From contig CANBTO010000351.1 in NCBI GenBank assembly GCA_947372405.1, positions 1 to 5,764 of the forward strand: a stretch of DNA of 5,764 nucleotides. The letters are read 5' to 3'. The notes below the pieces were generated by a model. That model had not been told where the DNA came from and did not search any database. It was given only the letters and a program-made list of their open reading frames with translations. Of the stretch, positions 5,546 through 5,764 are shown piece after piece. Position numbers and translations under genes: made by a program. Source of the stretch: Verrucomicrobiaceae bacterium. GTDB taxonomy: Bacteria; Verrucomicrobiota; Verrucomicrobiae; Verrucomicrobiales; Akkermansiaceae. Numbering within the stretch: the stretch's first letter is position 1; every line of letters starts with the position of its first letter.

Positions 5546-5567
5546 GCTCGGATCGAGTTCCTAGCTT
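5539..5567 (+). promoter_or_regulatory. Candidate promoter for tRNA-Ser
   Basis: TTGCCA (5539-5544, 5/6 to TTGACA) is separated by exactly 17 bp from TAGCTT (5562-5567, which keeps T1, A2 and T6 of TATAAT). That puts the start a few bases before the mature tRNA 5' end at 5580. A small inverted repeat, CTCG-GAT-CGAG (5547-5557), lies in the spacer. The TAG-type -10 resembles the one proposed before the adenosyltransferase gene. Confidence 0.35.
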
Positions 5568-5579
5568 CCCGCCTTCCAA

Positions 5580-5669
5580 GGGCAGGTGTCAGAGTGGTCG
5601 AATGAGCACGCTTGGAAAGCGTGTGTGGCAGCAATGTCACCGAGGGTTCGAATCCCTCCCTGTCCGCCA
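5580..5669 (+). tRNA. tRNA-Ser, anticodon GGA
   Basis: A full class II cloverleaf can be drawn. The acceptor stem is GGGCAGG (5580-5586) with CCTGTCC (5659-5665), including one G-U pair. The anticodon stem is CACGC/GCGTG (5607-5611, 5619-5623) with loop TTGGAAA and anticodon GGA at 5614-5616. The long variable arm is GTGGCA-GCAA-TGTCAC (5625-5640), diagnostic for serine. The T arm is GAGGG-TTCGAAT-CCCTC (5642-5658). The discriminator is G5666 and CCA is encoded at 5667-5669. It reads UCC and UCU codons. No copy of its 3' end recurs downstream within the window, so there is no sign of an integrated element here. Confidence 0.97.
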
Positions 5670-5674
5670 TCTCA

Positions 5675-5764
5675 CTAACCTATACCTCCGGCATCTTCCT
5701 GATGCTTGCCTTGTGGCCGCTTTTTGTTGGGCGCGTATTGCGACAGGCCCGCGAGCGAACGCTC
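5675..5764 (-). CDS. Possible 3' end of a minus-strand gene, cut by window edge
   Basis: On the minus strand a frame is open from the window edge to TAG (complement of 5675-5677), giving 29 residues that end SQYAPNKKRPQGKHQEDAGG plus IG. The part nearest the edge has mostly G or C at third positions, like the other genes here, and the hydrophilic lysine-rich end looks like an ordinary C-terminus. The competing plus-strand reading starts at ATG 5702 (MLALWPLFVGRVLRQARERTL) and has poorer codon use. I do not recognise a family. If real, the gene converges on tRNA-Ser with only 5 bp between them. Evidence is thin. Confidence 0.27.
   Translation of the reverse strand, partial: ERSLAGLSQYAPNKKRPQGKHQEDAGGIG

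Noticed and set aside
5580..5764. Integration (att) site at the 3' end of tRNA-Ser
   Set aside because: No repeat of the tRNA 3' end and no integrase are visible in the 95 bp that follow, although the window is too short to exclude one further on.
5702..5764. Plus-strand gene start MLALWPLFVGRV...
   Set aside because: Third-position base use is poorer than in the opposite frame, and there is no ribosome binding site or recognisable domain; kept only as an alternative.
1..5764. CRISPR array, toxin-antitoxin pair, transposase, prophage or other defence genes
   Set aside because: No spaced repeats beyond the short ones listed and no such protein families in any frame.
1..5764. Apparent excess of CTAAC/GTTAG pentamers
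   Set aside because: About 14 counted by eye, against roughly 8 expected for 60% GC; too weak, and many come from TTA, CTA or NCT-AAC codons in pirin, the ene-reductase and the phosphatase.

Overview
The window looks like ordinary chromosomal DNA from a GC-rich bacterium (about 60% GC by eye). A verrucomicrobial origin (Verrucomicrobiota, Luteolibacter/Verrucomicrobium-like) is my best guess. It rests on the small membrane protein with a W-x-LL...PP...S-x-x-F N-terminus and a C-terminal acidic 'FSDxEL' tail, on the near absence of Shine-Dalgarno sequences, and on a short multi-hairpin repeat. This is inference from memory of such genomes; no rRNA or other marker gene is present.

Layout. (1) Positions 1-2375, plus strand: a tight redox cluster of a pirin-family quercetinase-like cupin (lacking only its first few codons), an Old Yellow Enzyme-family FMN ene-reductase and an NAD(P)H-dependent FMN reductase. 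The last two overlap as ATGA. (2) 2469-2861, plus: a small membrane protein with two TM2 domains. (3) 2862-2993: the space between convergent genes, filled by an approximately 81-bp element with terminal inverted repeats enclosing three hairpins. (4) 2994-4917, minus strand: read 5' to 3', queE (7-carboxy-7-deazaguanine synthase), a 129-aa single-pass membrane protein resembling an anti-sigma factor, and a HAD phosphatase of the phosphoglycolate phosphatase type that starts with GTG. (5) 4985-5515, plus: a PduO-type cob(I)alamin adenosyltransferase, divergent from queE across 67 bp. (6) 5580-5669, plus: tRNA-Ser(GGA) with encoded CCA. (7) 5670-5764: undecided; possibly the 3' end of a minus-strand gene.

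How the genes fit together. The pirin, ene-reductase and flavin reductase probably form one transcript handling quinones, electrophilic alkenes or flavonoid-like compounds. The minus-strand trio joins tRNA-modification precursor synthesis, a possible envelope or sigma-linked regulator, and metabolite repair. The adenosyltransferase makes coenzyme B12.

I found no convincing new defence system, CRISPR array, prophage or transposase. The items most worth a second look are the three-hairpin repeat with compensatory base changes, the anti-sigma-like protein with no sigma factor beside it, the replaced flavin-contacting arginine in the ene-reductase, and the flavin redox operon. No gene-free stretch exceeds 300 bases.
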